Shown here piece by piece: positions 17,263 through 29,400 of a DNA stretch of 64,000 nucleotides; position 1 is the first letter of the stretch, and every line of letters begins with the position of its first letter. The notes beneath the pieces were generated by a model that saw nothing but the letters and a program-made list of their open reading frames with translations, was not told the DNA's origin and searched no databases. Made by a program: the position numbers and the translations under genes. Source of the DNA: Streptomyces sp. LUP47B (GTDB lineage: Bacteria; Actinomycetota; Actinomycetes; Streptomycetales; Streptomycetaceae); NCBI RefSeq assembly GCF_001746295.1, contig NZ_MJAH01000006.1, positions 823,561 to 887,560 on the forward strand, read 5' to 3'.

Positions 17263-17725
17263 GGCAACTGGCTCTTTGGATGGGCTTGGATCTCTGCGGA
17301 TGGCCGCGGCAGCGCGACGCATGTCTGGCCCTTTTGGCCAAGGGGCTGACGAGCACTGAGCCGAGCTGGGAACACTGCACAAGCACAACCAGCGGCGGCA
17401 GGGAGGTCATCGCAGAGATGTCTGTACATGATCGGTGAGCTGCGGGCCAGAGCGTGTTCTCGGGCAGTCTTCAACGAGTCTCGGACATCCTCCAGGCGCA
17501 TTACACAACCGAAACACTAGCCCCTCGAGCCACGCCTAGGGTCTGTCCGTCGATCGATGCTCCGCCCTGCTCCACGCAGGTGGTGCCGTCGTCGTGCCGG
17601 CCAGGTATGGCAGTGGTGCCGGTCTGCTACCGCGTCACCGGGTCTTGGCCCGGTAAACGAGAGGATGCACAGCGACCACGGCGATAGAGATCTACTCCAC
17701 GGACACCGACTCCGGACAGATTACG
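17263..17725. other. intergenic, nothing recognised
   Basis: About 460 bp between the VOC gene and the beta-propeller gene. No supported ORF or hairpin; the last 60 bp read in frame with the propeller gene (see that entry). Confidence 0.4.
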
Positions 17726-18745
17726 GTGGTGCGCAAGGACGGGCCCTCCGAGTACCGCACGCTCCAGCAGGTCGCGGTCGGTAACGCCCCGCGCGGAGGC
17801 GTGAAGTTCACCGCCGACGGCCGAGGTTTCGTGCCCAACACGAGCACGAACACCGTCTCGGAACTCGATGCCCTCACCCGGCGAGAGGTAGCACGCATCA
17901 CCGTGGGCTCCGGCCCGCGCGGTCTGGGGATCGTGCCCGGCGAGCACTACCTGCTGGTGTCGAACTCCGGGTCCAACACAGTCTCCGTGGTCGACCTGGA
18001 GTCGCGCAGCGAAGTTGCCCAGGTCGCGGTGGGCCGTGACCCACGGCACATGGCCGTCACCGCTGACGGCAGGACCGCGTACGTGTGCATCTGGGGCTCC
18101 AGCTACATAGCCAAGTTGGACATCGCAGGCCTGGCGGAAGGACGCGTCGACAGTGTCCGCGAGGTCGGGCGGATCCGGATCACGCAGAACGCCCACCCGT
18201 ACAGCATCAACATCGACCGGTCGGGCCGGCGCGCCTTCGTCGCGTGCAACTCCATCGCCGCGACGCCCGTCATCGACCTCGCCACGGACTCGGTCATCAC
18301 AGAGGTCCCGGTCCAGAGCGACGGCGGCCGCGCGGTCGCGTTCACCCCGGACAACGAGTACGCGCTGCTGACGCTGGAGCGCGACTCGGCCATCGCAGTG
18401 ATCGACATGCGTGAACTGGAGGTCACCCGCTACATCCCGGTCGGCCCCGGCCCGCGCGGCATCGCGGTCGACGAGAACGACAACACGGTGTACTGCTCGT
18501 CCTTCGCGCGGGGCCAGACGGTCATGCCGAACTCCCCGAAGTTCGCCCCGCACACAGTCACCGTCGTCCACCTGGACGGGGTCGATCTGTCCAACCAGGA
18601 CGGAAACCCGCAGTACGACGAGATCCCGGTCGGGTTCGGCCCCTGCAGCGTCGCGATCTTCGATCCGGATCGCATCGCCTACGACGGGTCCAAGCTGGAT
18701 GCCGCAGCGGCGAAGCTGACCGAAGGCACCAAGGCCACCGCCTGA
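17726..18745 (+). CDS. YVTN/YncE-type beta-propeller protein
   Basis: 339 aa of about seven repeats with the YVTN pattern: GNAPRGGVKFTADGRGF, VNTVSELDA-like strands, GSGPRGLGIVPGEHYLL, GRDPRHMAVTADGRTAYV, GPGPRGIAVDENDNTVY. No signal peptide seen. Likely a scaffold or binding propeller. The frame stays open and protein-like upstream (IEIYSTDTDSGQITVV) back to an in-frame TAA near 17653, but has no ATG, GTG or TTG before 17726. The ATG at 17665 is one base out of frame with ACAGCGACC..., so a single-base insertion may have broken the natural start. Confidence 0.8.
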   Translation: MVRKDGPSEYRTLQQVAVGNAPRGGVKFTADGRGFVPNTSTNTVSELDALTRREVARITVGSGPRGLGIVPGEHYLLVSNSGSNTVSVVDLESRSEVAQVAVGRDPRHMAVTADGRTAYVCIWGSSYIAKLDIAGLAEGRVDSVREVGRIRITQNAHPYSINIDRSGRRAFVACNSIAATPVIDLATDSVITEVPVQSDGGRAVAFTPDNEYALLTLERDSAIAVIDMRELEVTRYIPVGPGPRGIAVDENDNTVYCSSFARGQTVMPNSPKFAPHTVTVVHLDGVDLSNQDGNPQYDEIPVGFGPCSVAIFDPDRIAYDGSKLDAAAAKLTEGTKATA

Positions 18746-18764
18746 CCGTCCTGCCCTCGTTACC

Positions 18765-18804
18765 GGGCGGGTTTCTCCGGGCCAAGGCCTGGGGAAACCC
18801 GCCC
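18765..18804 (+). terminator. hairpin after beta-propeller gene
   Basis: GGGCGGGTTTCTCC pairs with GGGGAAACCCGCCC (13 of 14, one G-T), loop 12 nt, starting 20 nt after the stop codon. Confidence 0.75.
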
Positions 18805-18991
18805 CCGTCCCGAAAGCCAACACTGCCACGTGTCTGTCTCGGTTGCCTTCCACCGCATCCACCCCTGGGCCCTGCCACCGCGAAAGCACACGGTCGACCG
18901 GTCCCAGGGGCGCACCGATGCAGGTGTGTACCAGGAGTCCTTCCGCTACGTGCGCTCCGAGCGCCGGGCTGAGCACTGTCCGCCCTGGGTG

Positions 18992-19518
18992 ATGGGCCAG
19001 GAACCGGGCTGGCGGATACACAGCCCCGTCGATGTCACGCTCACTCCGCTCCCTCAGACGGAAGTCGCAGCCGACGCCGAACCCCAGGAGGTCGCTCGGA
19101 TCACCGGCCAGAGCGAGGTATGGGGCAGGGAGAAGTCCCAGCTCGCGGTGGGCCGCACCAACTGGCTGCACCTTTTCCAGTTCCGCACCGAGCAAGGCTG
19201 GGAGAACATGTTCCTGCCCAATGGGCAGGGCAGCGTGGAATGGCGCCTGGGCTGGAGCGCGGAGATCCCACGCGGTTACTTCCTGCTGGTCCTGCCGTCA
19301 GAGCAAGGTCCGGAAGGACTGGAGATTCCACCGGGATCCTCTCCAGCACGGTTGCCACCCGCATGGGCAAAGCGAGCGGCGGCGGCATCGCTGTCCGCCC
19401 CGGCGCGCCGGTCTCCCTTCGCCGAGGACAGGAAATCGCCCGGCTGGTGCTGCTGCATGCCGACAGCCTGCAGGCTGCGACCAGTTACCCCACCGCGGAG
19501 CTGACCGAGAATGCTTGA
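18992..19518 (+). pseudogene. frameshifted dUTPase/dCTP deaminase-fold-like gene
   Basis: Frame 2 reads RIHSPVDVTLTPLPQTEV ... WGREKSQLAVGRTNWLHLF ... WENMFLPNGQGSVEWRLGWSAEIPRGYFLLVLP up to about 19328. Frame 1 then continues TGILSSTVATRMGKASGGGIAVRPGAPVSLRRGQEIARLVLL to a stop at 19518. A one-base loss at 19328-19330 explains the shift. The order of segments resembles the trimeric dUTPase/dCTP deaminase fold, but I cannot confirm it. The start is uncertain; coding-like sequence may reach back to GTG 18830. The end overlaps the next ATG by 8 nt, which implies coupling when intact. Confidence 0.55.
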
Positions 19519-20650
19519 TCTCAGCCTTGCCGAAGCCCGTGCTCTGGCCGTCACGGCGCAGCACCTGCACACCGTCGACAGCGTCGACAGCACCCCGCGT
19601 GACATGCTGACTCTTCCGGGGTGTGTGCAACTCGACACCATTCACGTCGTGCGTCGCTCGCACGAGATGGTGCTCTTGTCCCGCCACGCGGCAGCCCCGT
19701 ACGAAACCTCCTTTCTGGAACACTCCGGCCCGCCTTGGTTCTTCGAGTACTGGGCTCACGCCGCCTCTGTGCTCCCGCTCGAGACCTGGCCGCTGTTTGC
19801 CTTTCGGCGCCGGCACTTCGCGGCCAACGGGTGGCGCGGCCCGGTTGTCGACCCGGCCGCCGTGGAACGAGTCCGCCAGCATGTCATCGATGCCGGGCCG
19901 GTGACGGTCACCGACCTCGGCGGCGCACAGGGCAGCGGCTGGGAACGCGGATCACCCGCCAAATGGGCCGCTGAATGGCTCCTGGCCACAGGCGAGTTCG
20001 TGTGCGTACGCCGACGCGGATTCAGCCGTGTCTATCAGACCGCGGCATCCGCACTCCCTGCGGCTCTCCTCACCCGAGGACCCTCCGACCAGGAATGCCT
20101 GCGCTCTCTCACAGAGATTGCATTGAAAGCCCTGGGCGTAGCGACTGCCGACGACATCGCGGACTATTTCCGGCTGCCCAAGAGTGCCATCGCCGGATAT
20201 CTCGCGGAGGACGGCACGGCTACGGCCGTACAGGTCGAGGGCTGGAAGGAACGCGCGTGGATGCACCGCGACCGGCTCGACCGCCCGGTGGTGGTACGCC
20301 CTGACGCGGTGACTCCGCTTTCCCCCTTCGACTCACTGATCTGGCACCGCCCGCGGATGCGGCGCCTCTTCGGCGTGGAATACCTCCTCGAGGCCTACAA
20401 GAAGCCTGCCCAACGCCAGTGCGGCTACTTCGGAATGCCAGTTCTCGCCGGCACCAACATCATCGGGCGCCTAGCTCTGCGTGTCGCCGGCAAGCAGGCC
20501 ACCGTCGAGGGCTACCAACTCCACGACGGAGCCGACCGCGCGCATCTCACCCAGGCCGCCGCCCTCGCGGCCGCCTGGGCCGGCGTCGCACCTCCCGCCA
20601 GCCCTCACCCATGGGCACCCCAGCCACTTGCTGCAGGAGCCGCATCGTGA
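19511..20650 (+). CDS. AlkZ/YcaQ-type winged-helix DNA glycosylase-like protein
   Basis: 379 aa of the HTH_42 family. Markers: QLDTIHVVRRSHEMVLLSR near residue 40 (QxD catalytic-type motif), PPWFFEYWAHAASVLP, the winged-helix region with VTVTDLGGAQG, and SPFDSLIWHRPRMRRLFGVEYLLE. AlkZ and YcaQ excise bulky or crosslinked alkylated bases, and AlkZ gives producers self-resistance to azinomycin; many AlkZ-like members have unknown targets. Translationally coupled on both sides (8-nt overlap upstream, GTGA overlap downstream with an exporter). Confidence 0.88.
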   Translation: MLDLSLAEARALAVTAQHLHTVDSVDSTPRDMLTLPGCVQLDTIHVVRRSHEMVLLSRHAAAPYETSFLEHSGPPWFFEYWAHAASVLPLETWPLFAFRRRHFAANGWRGPVVDPAAVERVRQHVIDAGPVTVTDLGGAQGSGWERGSPAKWAAEWLLATGEFVCVRRRGFSRVYQTAASALPAALLTRGPSDQECLRSLTEIALKALGVATADDIADYFRLPKSAIAGYLAEDGTATAVQVEGWKERAWMHRDRLDRPVVVRPDAVTPLSPFDSLIWHRPRMRRLFGVEYLLEAYKKPAQRQCGYFGMPVLAGTNIIGRLALRVAGKQATVEGYQLHDGADRAHLTQAAALAAAWAGVAPPASPHPWAPQPLAAGAAS

Positions 20651-21918
20651 CCGTCCCCACCGACAGCTACCGCCAGGTTCTCAGCACTCCACGGGTCAAG
20701 TCGCTCCTCATGGCGGGAGTCATCGGCCGCCTCGCCTACGGCATCATTCCTTTTGCCGTTGTGGTCGCCTTCGCTGAACGGCATGGATTCGGTGTCGCAG
20801 GTGTCGCTTCCACGGTGCTCATGGCCGCCATCGCACTCCTGGGACCATGGCGCGGCCGACAGGTAGACCGCCATGGCCCGAAAGTAGTGCTGGCGTGCGC
20901 AGCGATCTGGACTGCTGCCTTCGTCCTGCTCGCCGTCTTCCTGCGTCACATCCCCTGGCCGGCTGCACTCGTCGTGGTCGGCATCGCCGGCGGTCTGGCA
21001 CCGCCGCTCAGCCCCATCCTTCGGACGGGCTGGAGCCAACTGCTTCCCGACAAGAAGCAACTGCAGCGCATTCACAGCCTGGACTCCATCATCGAGGAGA
21101 CGACCTTTGTCGTCGCGCCGCTCCTGACGACCGCCACCCTCACCTTCGCCTCGCCGGCATGGGCTCTGGCCCTGGGCGCCGTGCTGCCGGCCATCGCCAG
21201 TCCGCTACTCATCACGTTCGCAAACATCAGCCTCGGCTCCGACGCAGTCTCCTTCAGAAAGCCGGAAACCAACGCAGGCCCGACGCCGACAACGCCCTCC
21301 AGCTCCGGGCGCAAACGATCTCTGTTGTGGGGACGCGAAGGCCAAGGCACCGTGCTGCCCATCGCGGCCCTGGGCACCGCCGGCGGCGGACTCGCCATCG
21401 TGCTGCCCGCGCTCGCAGAACACGGAGGCCGTATCTCCTCCGCCGGATACGGTTTCGCCGCCTTCTCCCTCGGCGGCGTCCTCGGCGGGCTCCTCTACGG
21501 ACGCAACAGGTCACAAGCCAGTCTGCGCAGCAAGTACCTCGCCGCTACCGTCTTCCTCACCGCTGCGCTGCTGACCCTGTTCGTCCCCGGCGGTACCACG
21601 ATCACCGTCGTGGCGGTGTTCCTCGCCGGGCTGGCCGTCACACCGCTGTTCGTGATCGGCTACCTCCTGGTTGACGAGTACTTCCAGCGCGACCGCCACA
21701 CCGAAGCCAACGCTCTCCTCGGATCCGGATACAACCTCGGATCCGCGCTGGGATCCTCACTCGCCGGAATTCTGCTCACCGCCGCAGGAGTGCACACCAC
21801 GCTGGCCGCGCTGGCCATCGTCGCCGCACTTGGAGCCTTCGCCGTAGTGCTGCTGCCCAAGCGCGCCACCGGCCTCGCGGGCGACATGGCAACAGAAGGC
21901 AGCCTGAGCGGACCCTGA
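20647..21918 (+). CDS. MFS transporter
   Basis: 423 aa from GTG 20647, overlapping the glycosylase stop by 4 nt. About 12 hydrophobic segments, with RLAYGIIPFAVVVAFAE at the N-terminus, GRQVDRHGPKVVL loop after TM2, and a duplicated half beginning after the central basic loop (SSGRKRSLLWGREGQG). Probable exporter. Coupling to an AlkZ-like glycosylase suggests it moves a DNA-reactive or nucleoside-like compound; this is inference. Confidence 0.88.
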   Translation: MTVPTDSYRQVLSTPRVKSLLMAGVIGRLAYGIIPFAVVVAFAERHGFGVAGVASTVLMAAIALLGPWRGRQVDRHGPKVVLACAAIWTAAFVLLAVFLRHIPWPAALVVVGIAGGLAPPLSPILRTGWSQLLPDKKQLQRIHSLDSIIEETTFVVAPLLTTATLTFASPAWALALGAVLPAIASPLLITFANISLGSDAVSFRKPETNAGPTPTTPSSSGRKRSLLWGREGQGTVLPIAALGTAGGGLAIVLPALAEHGGRISSAGYGFAAFSLGGVLGGLLYGRNRSQASLRSKYLAATVFLTAALLTLFVPGGTTITVVAVFLAGLAVTPLFVIGYLLVDEYFQRDRHTEANALLGSGYNLGSALGSSLAGILLTAAGVHTTLAALAIVAALGAFAVVLLPKRATGLAGDMATEGSLSGP

Positions 21919-22312
21919 GCAGGTGAACACCGAACGGCACTGGCGGGCCTGCGCGTTCCGCCCGATCGGCTGGAGCCGCTCCACACCGCACGCCGGAGAC
22001 GCCGAAGCACACGCGCAACCCCTCAGGCAGCTTCGCCTATTGGCGAGGCCAGTCAGCGGACACAGCGGAGGCCGTCGCCGCAACGACGCAACTGCTGGAG
22101 CGCATCCGACAATGGGCGCTCGCCGGCACCGCCCGCCAGGATCACCAGGGCATCGTCGTTGTTCCGACGACGGCCTCCGCTCACTCTGGTCGCCCAGGCA
22201 GTGGTGGTCTACGCGGGGATACGCCAACGTCGCGCCGCCCGGGCCGCAGCTCTCCAAGCAGTTCTGACCTGCGGTTTCTCTGGCCTTCGTCGACTTTGGC
22301 ATGATTCCCCCC
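21919..22312. other. gap with possible coding debris
   Basis: One plus frame around 22030-22180 reads protein-like (SFAYWRGQSADTAEAVAATT then QLLERIRQWALAGTA), but it has no start or family. It may be the tail of a lost gene. No other feature seen before the aminotransferase. Confidence 0.3.
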
Positions 22313-23473
22313 ATGAGGATCTCGCAGCGCGCCCAGTCCGTCGCGCCGTTCTACGCCATGGAGTTCGGCAAGCATGCCGCGGCGCTGGAGGCCGAGGGGC
22401 ACCGGGTCGTCAAGCTCAGTCTCGGGGAGCCGGACTTCGGGGCGCCGCCGGCCGTGCTGGACGCGCTGCGGGAGGCCGTGGGCAGCAGGCCCATGACGTA
22501 CACGGGGGCGCTCGGGCTGCCCGAACTGCGGCTGGCCATAGCGCGGTTCTACGGTGAGCAGCACGGCGTCGACGTCGATCCGGGCCGGGTCGCGTCGGCC
22601 GCACTGGTGCTGGGCGCCGCCGCCCTCGTCGACCCCGGGGACGAGGTGCTCATCGCCGACCCCTCGTACCCCTGCAACCGGCAGATCGCCGAGAGCTTCG
22701 GCGCGCGGGTCACGCTCGTGCCCACCAGCGCCGAGTCGCGGTACCAGTTGGACACGGCCTCGGTGCGGTCGCACTGGACGGACCGCACCCGCGGGATCAT
22801 GGTCGCGAGTCCCTCCAACCCGACCGGCACCTCCGTCCCGGCCGACGAGCTGGCGGCCATCTGCGAGCTGGCCCGGGAGCGGGGCGCCTGGCGGATCGTC
22901 GACGAGATCTACCTCGACCTCGGCGATCACGACGCACAGGGGCGGCCGCCGCGCAGTGTGCTGTCGTACGACCAGGAAGCCGTCGTCATCAACAGCTTCT
23001 CGAAGTACTTCGGGATGACCGGCTGGCGGCTGGGCTGGTGTGTCGTGCCCGAGGCGCTGGTGCCCGCGCTGGAGCGGCTGGCCCAGAACTACATGATCTG
23101 TGCCTCCACCCCCGCCCAGCACGCCGCGCTCGCGTGCTTCACGCCCGGGTCGCTCGCCGTGTGCGAGGAGCGGCGGGCCGAGTTCGGGCGGCGGCGGGCG
23201 CTGGTCCTCGATGGACTGGAGCAGATCGGGCTGCCGGTGCCCGTGCCGCCCGACGGGGCGTTCTACGTCTACTTCGACGTCAGCGGCACCGGGCTCAGCT
23301 CGTGGGAGTTCTGCGGACGGGCGCTCCGGGAGGCGCACGTGGCCCTCACACCGGGGCGGGACTTCGGGGTGGGGACCGCCGAGACGCATGTACGGCTGTC
23401 CTACGCGGCCTCGGCCGACGAACTGCGCGAGGGGATCGCGCGGCTCGGGAAGTTCGTGGCCACGCTCGGCTAG
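22313..23473 (+). CDS. class I/II PLP-dependent aminotransferase
   Basis: 386 aa from ATG 22313 (an in-frame ATG at 22301 adds four residues). Fold type I: SLGEPDFGAPP, YTGALGLPELR, SPSNPTGTSVP, DEIYLDL, and SFSKYFGMTGWRLGW with the PLP-binding Lys in SFSKY. Close to the aspartate/aromatic aminotransferase group; substrate not resolved. Single gene ending at a bidirectional hairpin shared with katG. Confidence 0.92.
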   Translation: MRISQRAQSVAPFYAMEFGKHAAALEAEGHRVVKLSLGEPDFGAPPAVLDALREAVGSRPMTYTGALGLPELRLAIARFYGEQHGVDVDPGRVASAALVLGAAALVDPGDEVLIADPSYPCNRQIAESFGARVTLVPTSAESRYQLDTASVRSHWTDRTRGIMVASPSNPTGTSVPADELAAICELARERGAWRIVDEIYLDLGDHDAQGRPPRSVLSYDQEAVVINSFSKYFGMTGWRLGWCVVPEALVPALERLAQNYMICASTPAQHAALACFTPGSLAVCEERRAEFGRRRALVLDGLEQIGLPVPVPPDGAFYVYFDVSGTGLSSWEFCGRALREAHVALTPGRDFGVGTAETHVRLSYAASADELREGIARLGKFVATLG

Positions 23474-23482
23474 GCATGGCAC

Positions 23483-23510
23483 GGGGGCCGGTCCGTGTGG
23501 ACCGGCCCCC
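23483..23510. terminator. bidirectional terminator between aminotransferase and katG
   Basis: GGGGGCCGGTCC, loop GTGT, and the perfect complement: a 12-bp stem midway between two convergent stop codons. Confidence 0.9.
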
Positions 23511-23525
23511 GCTTCGTTCACATGC

Positions 23526-25742
<2,217 letters not shown>

Positions 25743-25766
25743 GGAAGTCCTTCCGAACTGGGTGGA

Positions 25767-26213
25767 TCACGGTGCTGAAATAAGCCTTTGGGCGGAACAG
25801 TCGGGGCACAGGCCCCAGTAGATGACCTCGGCCTCGTCGATCGAGAAGCCGCGGTCGTCGGAAGCCGTCAGACAGGGCGCGTGACCGACGGCACAGTCGA
25901 CGTCGACGACGGTCCCGCACGACCGGCAGACCAGGTGATGGTGGTTGTCCCCGACCCGTCCCTCGAACCGTGCCGCGCTGCCGGGCGGCTCGAGGCGGCG
26001 CACGAGACCCGCCGCGGTGAGCGAGTGCAGGGCCTCGTACACGGCCTGGAGGGATATGTGGCCGAGACGGTCGCGCACACCCGTGGCGATCGCGTCGGCC
26101 GGGAGGTGGTCACCGGCCCGGACGGTCTCGAGCAGTGCGACGCGCGCGGCCGTCACCCGCAGGCCGGCACCGCGCAGCTCATCGGCGGTGTTCGGAAGCT
26201 GGGGGGCGGTCAT
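25767..26213 (-). CDS. furA: Fur-family regulator FurA/CatR type
   Basis: 148 aa. Winged helix (AGLRVTAARVALLETV, HISLQAVYEALHSLTAAGLVRR) and metal sites (RVGDNHHHLVCRSCGTVVDVDC, CPDCS). In actinomycetes this gene upstream of katG encodes a redox-sensitive repressor of the operon. The upstream region carries a palindrome, supporting autoregulation. Confidence 0.93.
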   Translation of the reverse strand: MTAPQLPNTADELRGAGLRVTAARVALLETVRAGDHLPADAIATGVRDRLGHISLQAVYEALHSLTAAGLVRRLEPPGSAARFEGRVGDNHHHLVCRSCGTVVDVDCAVGHAPCLTASDDRGFSIDEAEVIYWGLCPDCSAQRLISAP

Positions 26214-26242
26214 GCGACCAACCTACCCCCACAAACACGAAT

Positions 26243-26265
26243 GGTTCAAGAAATGGAACCGTTCC
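26243..26265 (-). promoter_or_regulatory. candidate FurA operator
   Basis: Overlapping inverted repeats 30-52 nt before furA: GGTTC-N8-GAACC (26243-26260) and the perfect GGAAC-C-GTTCC (26255-26265) in an otherwise AT-rich patch. Binding by FurA is inferred from position. Confidence 0.5.
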
Positions 26266-26439
26266 AAAATTGTGCGCGTCGGATCGGGTCTCCGGAAGCA
26301 TCACCAGGCGCTCACAAGAGTCCCCGGTCAGGTGTGCGGGCGGTGTAACCCCTGATGAACGGCTCGGGAGACATCTGTGTAATGGGCGTTTCGTACGGTC
26401 GGTGGAGATCGAATCGGCTGAGCTCAGGGAGGCGTGCCC

Positions 26440-29400
26440 GTGGTGCGGACGGTCTGCTCGTACTGCGGTGTGGGCTGCGGCCTGGTCCTCGACATCGGCA
26501 TGGGCCCGGACGGACGGCGTACGGTCCTGAAGGCGTCCGGGGACAAGGAGCACCCCGCCAACTTCGGCAAGCTCTGCACCAAGGGCGCCACCACCGCCGA
26601 CCTGCTCGCCGCGCCCGGGCGGCTGACCACGGCCCTGGTACGGCCCGAGCGGGGTGCGGAGCCGGTGCCCCAAGCCGCCGGTGCGGCGATCACCGGGACG
26701 GCCCGGCGGCTGCGGGAGATCATCGACGAGCACGGCCCCGACGCGGTCTCGCTCTACGTCTCCGGCCAGCTGAGTCTGGAGGCCCAGTACCTGGCCAACA
26801 AGCTCGCCAAGGGGTTCATACGCACCAACCAGATCGAGTCGAACTCCCGGCTGTGCATGGCCAGCGCGGGCACCGGCTACAAGCTGTCGCTCGGGGCGGA
26901 CGGGCCGCCCGGCTCGTACCAGGACTTCGAGAAGGCCGATCTGTTCTTCGTCATCGGCTCCAACATGGCCGACTGCCATCCCATCCTGTTCCTCAGGATG
27001 ATGGAGCGGGTGAGGTCGGCGGGCGCCAAGGTGATCGTCGTCGATCCGCGGCGCACCGCCACGGCCGCGAAGGCGGACCTGTTCCTGCAGATCGAGCCGG
27101 GTGCCGACCTCGCACTGCTGAACGGCCTGCTGCACCTGCTGCACGCCGAGGGCCACGTCGACCCCGAGTTCATCGCCGCCCACACCGAGGGCTGGGAGGC
27201 GATGCCGGAGTTCCTCGCGGACTACTCGCCGGCCGCGGTGGCCGAGATGACGGGCCTGGCCGAGGAGGACATCCGGGAGGCCGCGCGACTGATCGGCTCG
27301 GCGGGTGAGTGGATGAGCCTGTGGACCATGGGACTCAACCAGTCCACCCACGGCACCTGGAACACCAACGCCCTGGTCAACCTCCATCTCGCCACGGGCG
27401 CCATCTGCCGCCCCGGCAGCGGCCCCTTCTCCCTCACCGGCCAGCCCAACGCCATGGGCGGCCGCGAGATGGGCTACATGGGCCCGGGTCTGCCCGGCCA
27501 GCGGTCGGTCCTCGTCGACGACGAGCGGGCCTTCATGGAGAACCTCTGGAAGCTGCCCCCGGACACCCTGCGCGCCGACGGTGTCGGCAAGGGCACGGTC
27601 GAGATGTTCCAGAAGATGGCCGACGGCGAGATCAAGGCCTGCTGGATCATCTGCACCAATCCGGTCGCCTCCGTCGCGGGCCGCCGCACGGTCATCGAGG
27701 GTCTGGAGGCCGCCGAGTTCGTCGTCACGCAGGACGTCTTCGCCGACACCGAGACCAACGCGTACGCCGACGTCGTGCTGCCCGGCGCGCTGTGGACGGA
27801 GGGCGAGGGCGTCTTCGTCAACAGCGAGCGCAACCTCACGCTGACCCCGGCGGTGGCCGACCCGCCCGGCGAGGCGATGCCGGACTGGCGGATCATCGTG
27901 GCCGTCGCGTGCGAGATGGGCTACGAGAAGGGGTTCTCCTACGACAGCGCGGAGGACGTCTTCGAGGAGATCAAGCAGGCCTGGAACCCGAAGACGGGCT
28001 GGGACCTGCGCGGGGTCTCGTACGAGCGGCTGCGAAAGACGCCGGTGCAGTGGCCCGCGGCGAGTGCTGACGGGCCGGACCGCAACCCGATCCGGTACGT
28101 GGGGGAGGACGGTTCGCTGAGGTTCCCCACCGCGAGCGGGCGGGGCGTCTTCCACGCCCGGCCGCACATCCCGCCGGCCGAGATGCCGGACGACGACTAT
28201 CCGTTCGTCCTCAACACGGGCCGGCTACAGCACCAGTGGCACACGCTCACCAAGACGGCGAAGGTGGCGAAGCTGAACAAGCTGAACCCCGGGCCCTTCG
28301 TGGAACTGCATCCTCAGGACGCGTCGGCCCTGGGTGTGCTCGACGGTGACTCCGTCGAGGTGGCCTCCCGGCGCGGACGGGCCGTGCTGCCGGCCGTCGT
28401 GACGGACCGGGTGCGGCCGGGGTGCTGCTTCGCGCCCTTCCACTGGAACGACCTGTTCGGGGAGTACCTGAGCGTCAACGCGGTGACGAGTGACGCGGTG
28501 GACCCGCTGTCGTTCCAGCCGGAGTTCAAGGTGTGCGCGGTGTCGCTGACGAAGGTGGCCGTGCCGGTGACCTTGCGGGCTCCGGCGGCCGCGGTGGCTC
28601 CGGCTCCGGAAGCCGCGCTGGAGGTCGCTGAGGCTGTTCCTCCCGCCTCCACGGCCGCGTCCGTCTTCGGCCTCGAACCCGCACCGCCGCCCGTCCTCAC
28701 CGCGCAGGAACGTCAGTACCTGGTCGGCTTCCTTGCCGGGGTCCCCGCCGGGGTGCCCGGGGTGCCGGTCCTGCCGCCCGACGCGCCCTTCAGCCCCGAG
28801 CACGCCCTGTGGGTGAACGGCACGCTCGCCGGAATGTACTCACGGGCGGCGGCCACACAGCCCTCGGCCACACTGCTGCGCCGGGAGGTCGTCATCCTGT
28901 GGGCCTCGCAGACCGGCAACGCCGAGGAGTTCGCGGCGGCCACCGCCGAGCGGCTCACCACCTCCGGCCACAGCACCTCCATGGTCGGCATGGACCAGGC
29001 GGACCTCGGCGAACTGCCGCCCGGCGCCGACCTGTTGCTGATCACCAGCACCTTCGGCGACGGCGACGCCCCCGACAACGGCAGCGGCTTCTGGGAGACC
29101 CTGGCCGACCCCGGCACCCCCCGCCTGGAGGGGCGGCGGTACGCGGTGCTGGCCTTCGGCGACTCGTCGTACGACGACTTCTGCGGTCACGGCCGCCGTC
29201 TCGACCAGCGCCTCGACGAACTGGGCGCGCTGCGGCTGGCCCCGCGCACGGACTGCGAACCGGACTTCGAGGACGCGGCGCACGGCTGGGTGGACCAGGT
29301 CCTGACGGCGCTGTCCGACACGCCGGGGTCCGGACCGGGCACGCGCGCGGGCGCGGGCACGGGCACGGGGGATCAGGCCCTCGGAGTCGTCCAGTTGGCG

